From: Clostridia bacterium
Lineage (GTDB): Bacteria; Bacillota_A; Clostridia; Oscillospirales; CAG-272
Direction: 5' to 3'
Length of the DNA stretch: 14,530 bases
NCBI GenBank assembly: GCA_017552165.1
Contig: JAFZCF010000043.1
Coordinates: 1 to 14,530, forward strand
This document shows, piece by piece, positions 1-6,366 of this stretch (position 1 is its first letter; every line of letters begins with the position of its first letter). A program made the position numbers and the translations under genes. The notes beneath the pieces are model-generated. The model worked only from the letters and a program-made list of their open reading frames with translations, ran no database searches and was not told the DNA's origin.

Positions 1-1
1 C

Positions 2-1144
2 GAGGAGGAGCGGCCGTACGCTTCCGTCCCGTATTCCGCCGTGAACTGCGAAAAACACAGGGAGCTCAACCTCCGTGCGGCGGAGGAATGCCTCGTTCTG
101 CTCAAAAACGAGGGGGATTTCCTCCCGTTCGGCGGGAAATACAAAAAAATCGCCGTCATCGGCCCGGTGGCCGACTCGACGGTAATGCTCGAGGGCAACT
201 ACAACGGCACCTCGCCGGAGTACGTCACCCCCGCCGAGGGAGTAAGACGGGTATTTCGCGACGCGGAGATAACCGTCTCCCCCGGATGCAAAATGTACGA
301 ATACGCCCCCGTCTGGGGGAGCGCGAACTATTACGCCGACGCGATGGCGGCGGCAGAGGAGGCGGACGCCGTCGTGCTGTGCCTCGGCCTCGACAGGGAG
401 GTCGAGGGGGAGGAGATGGGCATCGACTGTCCCGATTTCTTCCACGGCGACCGCACCGGCTTCGGTCTCCCCGAGACTCAGATTGAGCTCGCGCGGAGAG
501 TCTGCGAGGTCTCGGAAAACGTCGCCGTCCTCGTATTCTGCGGGGGCCCCGTCGATCTCGGAGAGGACGTGAACGGGAAAATAAAAGCCCTCGTTCACTG
601 CTGGTATCCCGGGGCGCTCGGGGGCCTCGCCGCCGCGCGTCTTCTGCGCGGGGATTTCTCGCCGTCGGGGCGCCTCCCGGTGACGTTCCCTAAAAAGGAC
701 GCCGAACTCCCGCCGATAGAGGACCATTCCATGAGCGGGAGGACATACAGGTATATGTCCCCCGAAAAAATGCTATATCCCTTCGGCTTCGGGCTGTCGT
801 ACACGCGCTTTGAGTACCTCGGTCTCTCGGTCGTGGAGGAGGACGGCGAAAATCTCACGGTCTCGGTCGGCGTAAAAAACGCCGGCGCGCGTGCCGGGCT
901 CGAGAAGGTCATGATCTTTGCCGAAATAAAGGACAGCCGGACCGAAACGCCTTTCCGCCAGCTCTGCGGGGTCGCGCCCCTGTATCTCGAGCCGGGGGAG
1001 ACCGGGACAGCGACGGTCACGGTCGAAAAATACTGGCTCCGCGCTGTGCTTCCCGACGGGTCGAGGGCAGCCCCCGACCTCGGGGTGAAGCTGACCGCCT
1101 CGGGCGGCGCGCCGAACGAAAACAGCCCGTCGGCTATGCTGTAA
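2..1144 (+). CDS. Glycoside hydrolase family 3 protein, C-terminal part (5' end outside window)
   Basis: Family 3 enzymes are retaining beta-glucosidases, beta-xylosidases or N-acetylhexosaminidases that release sugars from oligosaccharides. The frame is open from base 2, so the real start and the N-terminal TIM barrel with the nucleophile Asp lie outside the window; GTG at 41 is an internal codon, not a start. About 380 residues are visible. Residues 20-245 read as the GH3 C-terminal alpha/beta domain (LRAAEECLVLLKN, KKIAVIGP, VVLCLGLDREVEGEE, then ALVHCWYPGALGG and SGRLPVTFPK). The Glu-rich stretch near 134-138 is where the acid/base Glu is expected in this type. YPFGFGLSYTRFEY leads into a fibronectin-III-like domain at about 275-365. 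No signal peptide can be judged. The specific sugar cannot be told from this half. Two terminator hairpins follow, so it ends its transcription unit. Confidence 0.93.
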   Translation, partial: EEERPYASVPYSAVNCEKHRELNLRAAEECLVLLKNEGDFLPFGGKYKKIAVIGPVADSTVMLEGNYNGTSPEYVTPAEGVRRVFRDAEITVSPGCKMYEYAPVWGSANYYADAMAAAEEADAVVLCLGLDREVEGEEMGIDCPDFFHGDRTGFGLPETQIELARRVCEVSENVAVLVFCGGPVDLGEDVNGKIKALVHCWYPGALGGLAAARLLRGDFSPSGRLPVTFPKKDAELPPIEDHSMSGRTYRYMSPEKMLYPFGFGLSYTRFEYLGLSVVEEDGENLTVSVGVKNAGARAGLEKVMIFAEIKDSRTETPFRQLCGVAPLYLEPGETGTATVTVEKYWLRAVLPDGSRAAPDLGVKLTASGGAPNENSPSAML

Positions 1145-1181
1145 TATAACCCATAGGTTATAAAACAACCAAAACGAAGAC

Positions 1182-1199
1182 GCCCGCAAGCGGGCTTTT
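1182..1199 (+). terminator. Intrinsic terminator after the GH3 gene
   Basis: GCCCG-CAAG-CGGGC hairpin followed directly by TTTT, 38 bases after the GH3 stop codon. A separate weaker A/T hairpin (TATAACC-CATA-GGTTATA, 1145-1162) starts right at the stop codon. Confidence 0.7.
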
Positions 1200-1221
1200 C
1201 GGCATACCGGAACGGATAAAG

Positions 1222-1260
1222 AAAATCCGCTGCTTTCCGTCGGGAGAGCAGCGGATTTTT
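1222..1260. terminator. Strong bidirectional terminator, copy A of a 47-bp repeat
   Basis: A 13-bp perfect stem (AAAATCCGCTGCT, 1222-1234, with its complement at 1247-1259) continues inward through a T.G wobble and three more pairs to a GTCG tetraloop. A-run before and T-run after make it usable from both strands. Bases 1219-1265 are identical to 2637-2683. Confidence 0.85.
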
Positions 1261-1298
1261 GTTTCGGTACGACCGGGACGCCGGAGCGTACAGGCAGG

Positions 1299-1340
1299 TT
1301 ATTTTATCTTCTCAAAGTCGGCCGCGCCGTGCTTGCACAG
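1299..1340 (-). pseudogene. Orphan 3' end of a rubredoxin-domain (flavodiiron) gene
   Basis: Read on the minus strand, 1340-1299 encodes LCKHGAADFEKIK followed by TAA. This matches the last 13 residues of the flavodiiron gene (LCKHGAADFERIK, stop TGA at 2725) with one conservative change. The rest of the gene is absent: similarity stops at about 1341, where unrelated A/T-rich sequence begins. It lies in the same position relative to hairpin copy A as the intact gene does to copy B, so it is a duplicated or left-over gene end with no function of its own. Confidence 0.75.
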
Positions 1341-1418
1341 CATTTGAAATTCTATAGTATGAAAATGGGCGGTTTTTAAAATAACGTTCATTGCAAAAAA
1401 AAATGTCATTTTTGGCTA

Positions 1419-1447
1419 AAGACACCATAACATTTTTTTGTTATAAT
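1419..1447 (+). promoter_or_regulatory. Possible SigA promoter before the RHS remnant and lipoprotein
   Basis: Perfect -10 TATAAT at 1442-1447; 17 bases upstream is AAGACA (1419-1424), four of six matches to TTGACA. It would transcribe the remnant and the lipoprotein gene at 1682. The A/T-rich context makes chance matches likely. Confidence 0.35.
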
Positions 1448-1685
1448 CGTTGACAATGGTTGTAGATATCAAACAGTGTTTAAAATTAGTTCACCATTCC
1501 TGTACGATTCTACAGGGCAGACATGTGAAAACATTGAAACCGTTTTGATTGACAACGGGGCAACAGTCACAGTAAAATATATTCTTGACAAAGATAGGAT
1601 GAATTCAGAGTGTCGTGCTTATCCGATTACATTTGACCCGTCAATCACCAGTTTAGATTATGTTAGAAAAGGAGCACGAAAATGA
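1431..1685 (+). pseudogene. Fragment of an RHS/DNRLRE-type surface protein
   Basis: The frame is open from 1431 (after a TAA) to TGA at 1683-1685; the first possible start is GTG 1476, which would give 69 residues, but no good ribosome site precedes it. The peptide contains SSPFLYDSTGQ, then a short beta-strand pattern, then CRAYPITFDPSIT. That layout (P-x-LYD-x-x-G, about 40 residues, then R-x-YP-[VI]-T-x-DP-[ST]-I) is what I recognise from large RHS-repeat and DNRLRE wall proteins of Firmicutes, where it is an internal segment. Such proteins run to well over 1000 residues, so this is a remnant cut on both sides. The ending YVRKGARK is probably fortuitous read-through. The stop overlaps the lipoprotein ATG (ATGA). 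Family assignment is by eye. Confidence 0.5.
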
Positions 1686-2614
1686 AAAAAATGATTATAA
1701 CCCTTGTTGCTTTGCTTATTACGGCTTCAATGGCCTTGAGTTCGTGTATGATGTCTGCTCCGGCAAGCAACGATGTCGGTCAGGCTGATGGAACGGACGC
1801 CGGATTTGTTTTTTCTCAGGATCCTGACAAGAACAAGGCTCTCAACGATTTGTATAAGCAGATACATTCGTCGGCAACATATTCTGCCCTTAAAAACGCA
1901 TGGCAAAAGGCCGGAGATTTTTTGAAATCTTCTGCGACCGTTGATTTGCCTATTGTTTACAACGATTATGGAGAAATCAAAAAGCCATATCAGGCATTGA
2001 AAAGATTCGCCGGACTATTCAAAGAAGATGGAGCCAGTCCTTTGAAAATCTTGGATGATTCGATACGCGTTGACTGCAGATCGGAATATCCGATTCCAGC
2101 GGCGCAGTATATCATTTTTATGTCTTTGCTGATCAAAGAAAACAGTCGTTATTGCGGTGTATTTGATCCGGTGCAAGAATATTACGTATTAGAACATTAT
2201 CTTGAGTTGAACTTCGTTCCGGATACGCTGTCGCTGTCGTTCGACTTCGATCTTGATCAGGATTCCCTCGGCGCAGAGTCTTATACCGAGGCAATCCTGA
2301 TCTCAAAATACTGTGTGAAAGCGGACGCAAACGACTATGATCTGCCCCTTGATGAATTTCGGGAAAAGTACGATTGGGCGGACGTTCTTTGCAAGGCGGG
2401 TCGGAGCGGCGCGGTCGAAATAATCCGATCCGGGGTTGCGATTCCCGAGAACGTGATCTCGGGCAGCACCGTTGCAAGTATAGCGTCCGGTGAGTTCAAC
2501 GTCACAATAACGAACCGGGCATTGAATTTCGGGATCTCCATAGATTTTTTATCGGACGATCCGTTTGAATCCAAGCCAAAATTAGGGCTCTGTCCGACAG
2601 AATATTTTGGGTGA
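1682..2614 (+). CDS. Putative lipoprotein of unknown function (A/T-rich insert)
   Basis: 310 residues. Residues 1-22 form a lipoprotein signal: MKKM, a hydrophobic stretch, and lipobox LSSC with Cys22, so the mature protein should be lipid-anchored outside the membrane. A low-complexity Ser/Ala/Asp linker follows to about residue 40. The rest is soluble mixed alpha/beta with no motif I recognise and no second membrane segment. ATG 1682 is chosen because AAGGAG (1669-1674) is well spaced and the signal peptide begins there. Base composition changes inside the gene: the first half is A/T-rich like the DNA upstream, and from about 2215 it becomes G/C-rich like the neighbours. Transcription ends at the shared hairpin at 2640. 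It sits inside the segment bounded by duplicated terminator blocks, which suggests acquisition. An orphan immunity or surface-binding role is possible given the RHS remnant next door, but nothing in the sequence shows it. Confidence 0.8.
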   Translation: MKKMIITLVALLITASMALSSCMMSAPASNDVGQADGTDAGFVFSQDPDKNKALNDLYKQIHSSATYSALKNAWQKAGDFLKSSATVDLPIVYNDYGEIKKPYQALKRFAGLFKEDGASPLKILDDSIRVDCRSEYPIPAAQYIIFMSLLIKENSRYCGVFDPVQEYYVLEHYLELNFVPDTLSLSFDFDLDQDSLGAESYTEAILISKYCVKADANDYDLPLDEFREKYDWADVLCKAGRSGAVEIIRSGVAIPENVISGSTVASIASGEFNVTITNRALNFGISIDFLSDDPFESKPKLGLCPTEYFG

Positions 2615-2639
2615 AGAAATTTTATGACGCATAATTAAG

Positions 2640-2678
2640 AAAATCCGCTGCTTTCCGTCGGGAGAGCAGCGGATTTTT
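2640..2678. terminator. Shared bidirectional terminator, copy B of the 47-bp repeat
   Basis: Same hairpin as at 1222-1260 (13-bp perfect stem plus inner pairs, GTCG loop, A-run and T-run at the two sides). It lies between the convergent lipoprotein gene (stop at 2614) and flavodiiron gene (stop at 2725) and can serve both. Confidence 0.85.
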
Positions 2679-2724
2679 GTTTCAGTGTGTTATGAACGCT
2701 GGAGCGGAGCATTACCGGCACGAG

Positions 2725-4545
2725 TCATTTTATCCGCTCAAAATCGGCCGCGCCGTGCTTGCACAGCGGGCAGACGAAGTCGTCCGGAAGGACGTCGCCC
2801 TCGTAGACGTAGCCGCAGATCTTGCAGACCCAGCCCTTTTTATCCTTGGTTTCGGGCTTCGGCTTGACGTTCTTCTGGTAATACGTGTAGGTCATAGTCT
2901 CGCGGTCGGAGAGGACGCGCGCCTCGGTGACCGAGCAGATGAACATGCCGTGGGTGCCGAGATCGACGTAGTCCTCGACGGCGAGCGACATGAATGAATT
3001 GACGTGAGACGAGAGGATGACGAGCCCGTTGTCCGAACGGACGACGGGTACGCCCTCGAACTTGTCCGCCGATCTGCCGCTGCGGAAGCCGAAGTTCTCA
3101 AAGACCGAGAACGGCGCGTCGGTCGAGAGGCAGTTGACGTTCATTTTTCCCGTCTGCTTTATGACGTGATGGGAGTAATTGTCCTTGTTTATCGTGACGG
3201 CGACGCGCATCGGCGAGCTCGTCACCTGGGTGACCGTGTTCACGATGAGACCGTTGTCCTTGGTCCCGTCGTTCGACGTCACGACGTAGAGGCCGTAGCC
3301 GATATTGAAGAGCGCCTTCGCGTCGTTCTTTTCCGGGGCGTCGGGGCTCAGGGCTATGTAATCGCGGCAGAGCTCGTCGGCCAGCGCGCGCACCGCCTCG
3401 CGGGATGCGTCGTTCAGCGCCGAGTTTATCCTGACCTCGTTTTCGCAGAACGTCAGGTTGGCGCAGCCCGAGAGCATGTTTTTCATCACTTTTATCGCCG
3501 CGGGTGCCCAGCTGCCGTTCTCGATGAAGCCGACCGTGCGGTTTTTGTATCCGCGCTCGGTGAGGTGGTTTATGAACTCGCGCATAAATGGGAATATCTC
3601 GGCGTTGTAGGTCGTCGTCGCGAGGACTATGCGCCCGTAGCGGAAGGCGTCCTCGACGGCCTCCGCCATGTCGTCGCGCGCGAGGTCGGTCACCGCGACC
3701 TTGGGACAGCCGTTTGAGCGCAGCCGGTCGGCGAGCAGCTCTACGGCCTTTTTGGTGTTGCCGTAGACCGAGGTGTAGGCGATCATGACGCCCTCCGACT
3801 CGACGTCGTAGGACGACCAGGTATTGTAGAGCCCGATATAATATCCGAGATCGCCGCCGAGCGCCGGGCCGTGGAGGGGCAGGATCTGCGTGATGCCTAT
3901 CCCCGACGCGGTGATCTTTTTGAGCAGCGCCTGAACCTGCGCGCCGTATTTGCCTACGATGCCGAAATAATAGCGTCTCGCCTCGCAGGCCCAGTCGCCG
4001 ACCTCGTCGATGACCTCGTTCGCGCCGAATTTGCCGAAAGCGTCGGCGGAAAAGAAAGTCCCGGTCGAGGCGTCGAAGGTCATTATGACCTCCGGCCAGT
4101 GGACCATCGGTGCCGTGAAGAACCTCAGGGTATGGGTCCCGAGGCAGAGCGTGTCGCCCTCGCCTACGACGAGCCGTCTGTCGGCAAAATCGCTGCCGTA
4201 GAAGTTTTTCATCATGGCAAAGGCCTTCTGCGACGCGACGACCGTCGCGCCGGGATAGGCCTTGGTGAAGGCGAGTATGCTCGAGCTGTGATCCGGCTCC
4301 ATGTGCTGGACGACGAGATAGTCGGGCGATCTCCCGCCCGCCGTCAGGGATATGCTGTCGAGCCATTCGTGCGAAAAGTCCTTTTCGACCGAGTCCATGA
4401 CGGCGATCTTTTCGTCCTTTATCAGGTACGAATTGTACGCCATGCCCTCGGGGACCTTGTACTGACCCTCGAAAAGGTCGATCTTTCTGTCGTTTACGCC
4501 GACGTAGAACACGCCGCCGGCGAGCTCGTAAATGGCATTTTTCAT
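2725..4545 (-). CDS. Multidomain flavodiiron protein: diiron core + flavodoxin + flavin reductase + rubredoxin
   Basis: 606 residues. It reduces O2 to water, or NO to N2O, in the cytosol, protecting an anaerobe. Domains: metallo-beta-lactamase-like diiron domain 1-250 with all ligands in place (H81-x-E83-x-D85-H86, H149, D168, H225); flavodoxin domain about 252-400 with FMN loop TSVYGNTK (258-265); flavin-reductase split barrel about 408-560 (GLYVVTS, GLIVNTVTQVTSSP, NYSHHVI); rubredoxin 571-606 with C574-x2-C577 and C592-x2-C595. Electrons can thus pass from a reduced nicotinamide through the reductase and rubredoxin to the core in one chain. The start is ATG 4545 (MKNAIYELAG), where family similarity begins; the frame stays open 17 codons further upstream but that overlaps the rubredoxin gene. 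The ATG lies 2 bases after the rubredoxin stop with no clear ribosome site, so translation is probably coupled. Core-only family members are about 400 residues; the tail fusion explains the length. Confidence 0.95.
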   Translation of the reverse strand: MKNAIYELAGGVFYVGVNDRKIDLFEGQYKVPEGMAYNSYLIKDEKIAVMDSVEKDFSHEWLDSISLTAGGRSPDYLVVQHMEPDHSSSILAFTKAYPGATVVASQKAFAMMKNFYGSDFADRRLVVGEGDTLCLGTHTLRFFTAPMVHWPEVIMTFDASTGTFFSADAFGKFGANEVIDEVGDWACEARRYYFGIVGKYGAQVQALLKKITASGIGITQILPLHGPALGGDLGYYIGLYNTWSSYDVESEGVMIAYTSVYGNTKKAVELLADRLRSNGCPKVAVTDLARDDMAEAVEDAFRYGRIVLATTTYNAEIFPFMREFINHLTERGYKNRTVGFIENGSWAPAAIKVMKNMLSGCANLTFCENEVRINSALNDASREAVRALADELCRDYIALSPDAPEKNDAKALFNIGYGLYVVTSNDGTKDNGLIVNTVTQVTSSPMRVAVTINKDNYSHHVIKQTGKMNVNCLSTDAPFSVFENFGFRSGRSADKFEGVPVVRSDNGLVILSSHVNSFMSLAVEDYVDLGTHGMFICSVTEARVLSDRETMTYTYYQKNVKPKPETKDKKGWVCKICGYVYEGDVLPDDFVCPLCKHGAADFERIK

Positions 4546-4547
4546 GC

Positions 4548-4706
4548 TTATTCGGCGGGGCTGAAGTTTTCCTTGCCGACTCCGCAGAGCTGGCACTCAA
4601 AATCGTCGGGAAGATCCTCGAACTTCGTTCCGGGCTCTATTCCGGCCTCGGGGAGCCCCTGCTCCTCGTCGTATTCCCAGCCGCAGACGTCGCAGATATA
4701 TTTCAT
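4548..4706 (-). CDS. Rubredoxin
   Basis: 52-residue one-electron carrier with a single Fe(Cys)4 site: C5-x2-C8 (YICDVCGW) and C38-x2-C41 (CQLCG), with the usual aromatic and acidic residues between (W10, Y12, LPDDFEC). Typical length for the family. AGGAG lies eight bases before the ATG. It is the first gene of a two-gene unit with the flavodiiron protein, its likely partner. A free rubredoxin alongside a flavodiiron protein that carries its own rubredoxin domain suggests a second electron route, for example from a ferredoxin or NADH reductase encoded elsewhere, or use by another peroxide or superoxide reductase. Too short for standard ORF cut-offs but unambiguous. Confidence 0.95.
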   Translation of the reverse strand: MKYICDVCGWEYDEEQGLPEAGIEPGTKFEDLPDDFECQLCGVGKENFSPAE

Positions 4707-4755
4707 AATTTTTCTCCTTTCAGACCCGCCGTGGCGGGAACTGTTTATCGCCTAT

Positions 4756-4784
4756 ATTCTACCATATCGCGCGGTTTTTTTCAA
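4756..4784 (-). promoter_or_regulatory. SigA promoter of the rubredoxin-flavodiiron operon
   Basis: On the minus strand: -35 TTGAAA (4784-4779), 17-base spacer, -10 TAGAAT (4761-4756). Transcription should start near 4749. The leader contains a small G/C hairpin (4725-4738, CCCGC/GCGGG) just before the ribosome site AGGAG. Confidence 0.75.
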
Positions 4785-4879
4785 GAACATAAATGAGGCC
4801 GGCGTAATATCATGTTTTGATTTATCAACGGGGGGTAGGCGCAAAAATCATTCACGATATAATTTTTTACAAAAATGTG

Positions 4880-4908
4880 TTGACAAGTCATCGGGATATG
4901 ATTATAAT
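4880..4908 (+). promoter_or_regulatory. Consensus SigA promoter of the second lipoprotein gene
   Basis: -35 TTGACA (4880-4885), 17-base spacer, -10 TATAAT (4903-4908): a perfect match to consensus in both boxes and spacing. Expected start near 4915, leaving a leader of about 75 bases. Confidence 0.88.
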
Positions 4909-4928
4909 TTATACGCTGACGGTTACTC

Positions 4929-4947
4929 GTACAGCAAATTCCTGTAC
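4929..4947. promoter_or_regulatory. Palindrome in the lipoprotein leader (possible operator or RNA hairpin)
   Basis: GTACAG, 7 bases, CTGTAC: a perfect 6-bp inverted repeat, lying about +15 to +33 relative to the predicted start. The position fits a repressor site on a very strong promoter, or a small hairpin in the mRNA. No known operator is recognised. Confidence 0.4.
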
Positions 4948-4989
4948 AGACACTTATGCGTATTTCGGGCTTGCATGGAGGTGAATCTT

Positions 4990-5910
4990 ATGTTCAAAAA
5001 CAAGGCGGCATTTTTGCTGATATTCGCGTTCGTAATCATATCGGTCCTTTCGTCATGTATAAATCAGCCGCCCGTCATTCCTACTGAAAATTCCGACGCC
5101 ATCGAAGTCCCAGATCCTGTCAACGAAATAAAAGACGTATACTGGCTTGATATGGAGTTGAGACTCCTGAGAGCAAATTTATACAGAGCAAAGATCCAAA
5201 GGATGGACGACATTGATATGGAACTCGTCCCGCACCGCGGACCTCTGTCGGGCGCCGAAGCCGACGATGCCGTTCCCTTTATGATCGTCCTGAATTTCGA
5301 GCATGACGGTCTGGCAAAAATGAGCCATGAATATCATTCTCAGACCGGAGAAATCCTGAATCAGATGATAGCGGACGCGGCGGTAACGACAGTTGAACAG
5401 GTGCACGTTTACCTCGACGGAGACAAGGGATACCGCCACCTGTATAAACTGAGCGAAGATTTCTTCGACGGATGGACGGAAAAGGAGAAGGCGGAGTTCC
5501 TCGCCGAGCGTCCGCCCGAGGAGTTCATCGATACCGTGCTTCGGGTGAGGGCCTCGGACGAGTTTAAGAATGAAAAGGAGAAAATCCTCGCAAATCTGAA
5601 CTTGCGCGAATATTTGGACGAGGACGCTGATAAAATAACTGCCAGACTGTCAGAAACGGAAAAAATGTTGAAGGACAGGGGCTTCACGATCCTGAGAGAC
5701 ATAAACGATCCGGACTGGAAATACACCTTCGCCTACTGCGGCGCGATATGCGCGGCGATCGGCACACCGGAGCAGATATTTGAGCTTTCCGACATTCTTC
5801 AGGATAATGACGTGTCCGTTTACTATACCCTCAAAGAACCGTTCAGCGATGATGAAATATCGAGGACGCTTACCGGGATCGACATTATTCCGAGCATGAC
5901 GCGGATCTGA
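4990..5910 (+). CDS. Putative lipoprotein of unknown function
   Basis: 306 residues. It begins MFKNKAAF with a hydrophobic stretch to lipobox LSSC at about residue 23, then a Pro/Asp/Glu-rich linker, so it should be a lipid-anchored extracytoplasmic protein. The start is ATG 4990 because GGAGG lies eight bases upstream and the signal peptide begins there; the frame is open far upstream only because it shadows the flavodiiron gene. The mature part is acidic and mostly helical (a Lys/Glu-rich stretch near the middle) and has two regions that each end in a similar strand pattern (VHVYLDGDKGYRHLYKL and ELSDILQDNDVSVYYTLKE), possibly two related subdomains. I do not recognise a family. It is monocistronic: its own strong promoter precedes it and a hairpin terminator follows within 12 bases. 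It shows no obvious similarity to the lipoprotein at 1682 beyond the signal peptide. Confidence 0.85.
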   Translation: MFKNKAAFLLIFAFVIISVLSSCINQPPVIPTENSDAIEVPDPVNEIKDVYWLDMELRLLRANLYRAKIQRMDDIDMELVPHRGPLSGAEADDAVPFMIVLNFEHDGLAKMSHEYHSQTGEILNQMIADAAVTTVEQVHVYLDGDKGYRHLYKLSEDFFDGWTEKEKAEFLAERPPEEFIDTVLRVRASDEFKNEKEKILANLNLREYLDEDADKITARLSETEKMLKDRGFTILRDINDPDWKYTFAYCGAICAAIGTPEQIFELSDILQDNDVSVYYTLKEPFSDDEISRTLTGIDIIPSMTRI

Positions 5911-5921
5911 TTATTGAACAC

Positions 5922-5961
5922 AAAATCCCCCGGGATGCGCGATCGCGCCGCCCGGGGGTTT
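5922..5961. terminator. Bidirectional terminator between the lipoprotein and dtxR-type genes
   Basis: CCCCCGGG (5927-5934) pairs with CCCGGGGG (5951-5958), flanked by AAAA before and TTT after. The 16-base loop region contains a further self-complementary GCGC-GATC-GCGC core (5937-5948). It is shared by the two convergent units. Confidence 0.75.
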
Positions 5962-5969
5962 AACTTGTA

Positions 5970-6356
5970 TCAGGTTATGCTGTTTTTTATGGCGCCGAAG
6001 GTCTCGTCGCTGATGACGTGCTCGATGCGGCAGGCGTCGGCGTCGGCGACCTTCTCCGGTACGCCGATCTTTTTGAGCAGGCGGGAGATCACTCTGTGCC
6101 GCTCGTAGATCTTGACCGCTATCTCGCGGCCGGTCTCCGTCAGGCGGAGATCGCCGTTTTTTTCAACGGTGATGTACCCGCCTTTTTTCAGCGTCGCGAC
6201 CGCCCGGCTGACCGACGGGCGGGAAAAGCCCATCTCCCCGGCGACGTCGATAGACCTCACGACGGGCTGTTTTTCGGACAGAATCAGTATGGTCTCGAGG
6301 TACATCTCGCCCGATTCGCGCATTTCCGGCGCGATTTTTTCGTTCGGAATCGTCAT
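5970..6356 (-). CDS. DtxR/MntR-family metal-dependent transcriptional repressor
   Basis: 128 residues. These dimeric repressors bind Fe(II) or Mn(II) and then block metal-uptake promoters. A winged helix spans about 10-75, with recognition helix around SRPSVSRAVATLKK (45-58); the metal/dimer domain spans 75-128. Putative ligands seen: M18 (in EMYLE), E21, H87 (ERHRV), C109, E112 and H113 (ACRIEHVISDE). The Met and Cys match the DtxR/IdeR ancillary set rather than the Asp/Glu set of B. subtilis MntR, which favours iron over manganese, though E21 is MntR-like. The C-terminal SH3 domain of full-length DtxR is missing, as in MntR. ATG 6356 has AAGGAGG five bases upstream, overlapping the stop of the DUF3737 gene. 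It is the last gene of its unit. No metal transporter is adjacent, so its targets are elsewhere. Confidence 0.92.
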   Translation of the reverse strand: MTIPNEKIAPEMRESGEMYLETILILSEKQPVVRSIDVAGEMGFSRPSVSRAVATLKKGGYITVEKNGDLRLTETGREIAVKIYERHRVISRLLKKIGVPEKVADADACRIEHVISDETFGAIKNSIT

Positions 6357-6366
6357 GCGTCCTCCT

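Noticed and set aside
1450..1478. TTGACA at 1450-1455 as a -35 box
   Set aside because: No acceptable -10 box lies 16-18 bases downstream; the TATAAT at 1442-1447 precedes it.
1476..1685. Intact 69-residue gene in an operon with the lipoprotein
   Set aside because: The frame is open upstream of the GTG with matching pattern, lacks a ribosome site, and reads as an internal piece of a much larger protein, so a remnant is more likely.
3098..4600. Long open frame (500 codons) on the minus strand within the flavodiiron gene
   Set aside because: It is a shifted frame of the real gene, rich in Arg as expected from G/C-biased third positions, and has no recognisable domains.
3871..4989. Upstream extension of the second lipoprotein reading frame
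   Set aside because: It overlaps the flavodiiron and rubredoxin genes antisense, and a consensus promoter, ribosome site and signal peptide mark the true start at 4990.
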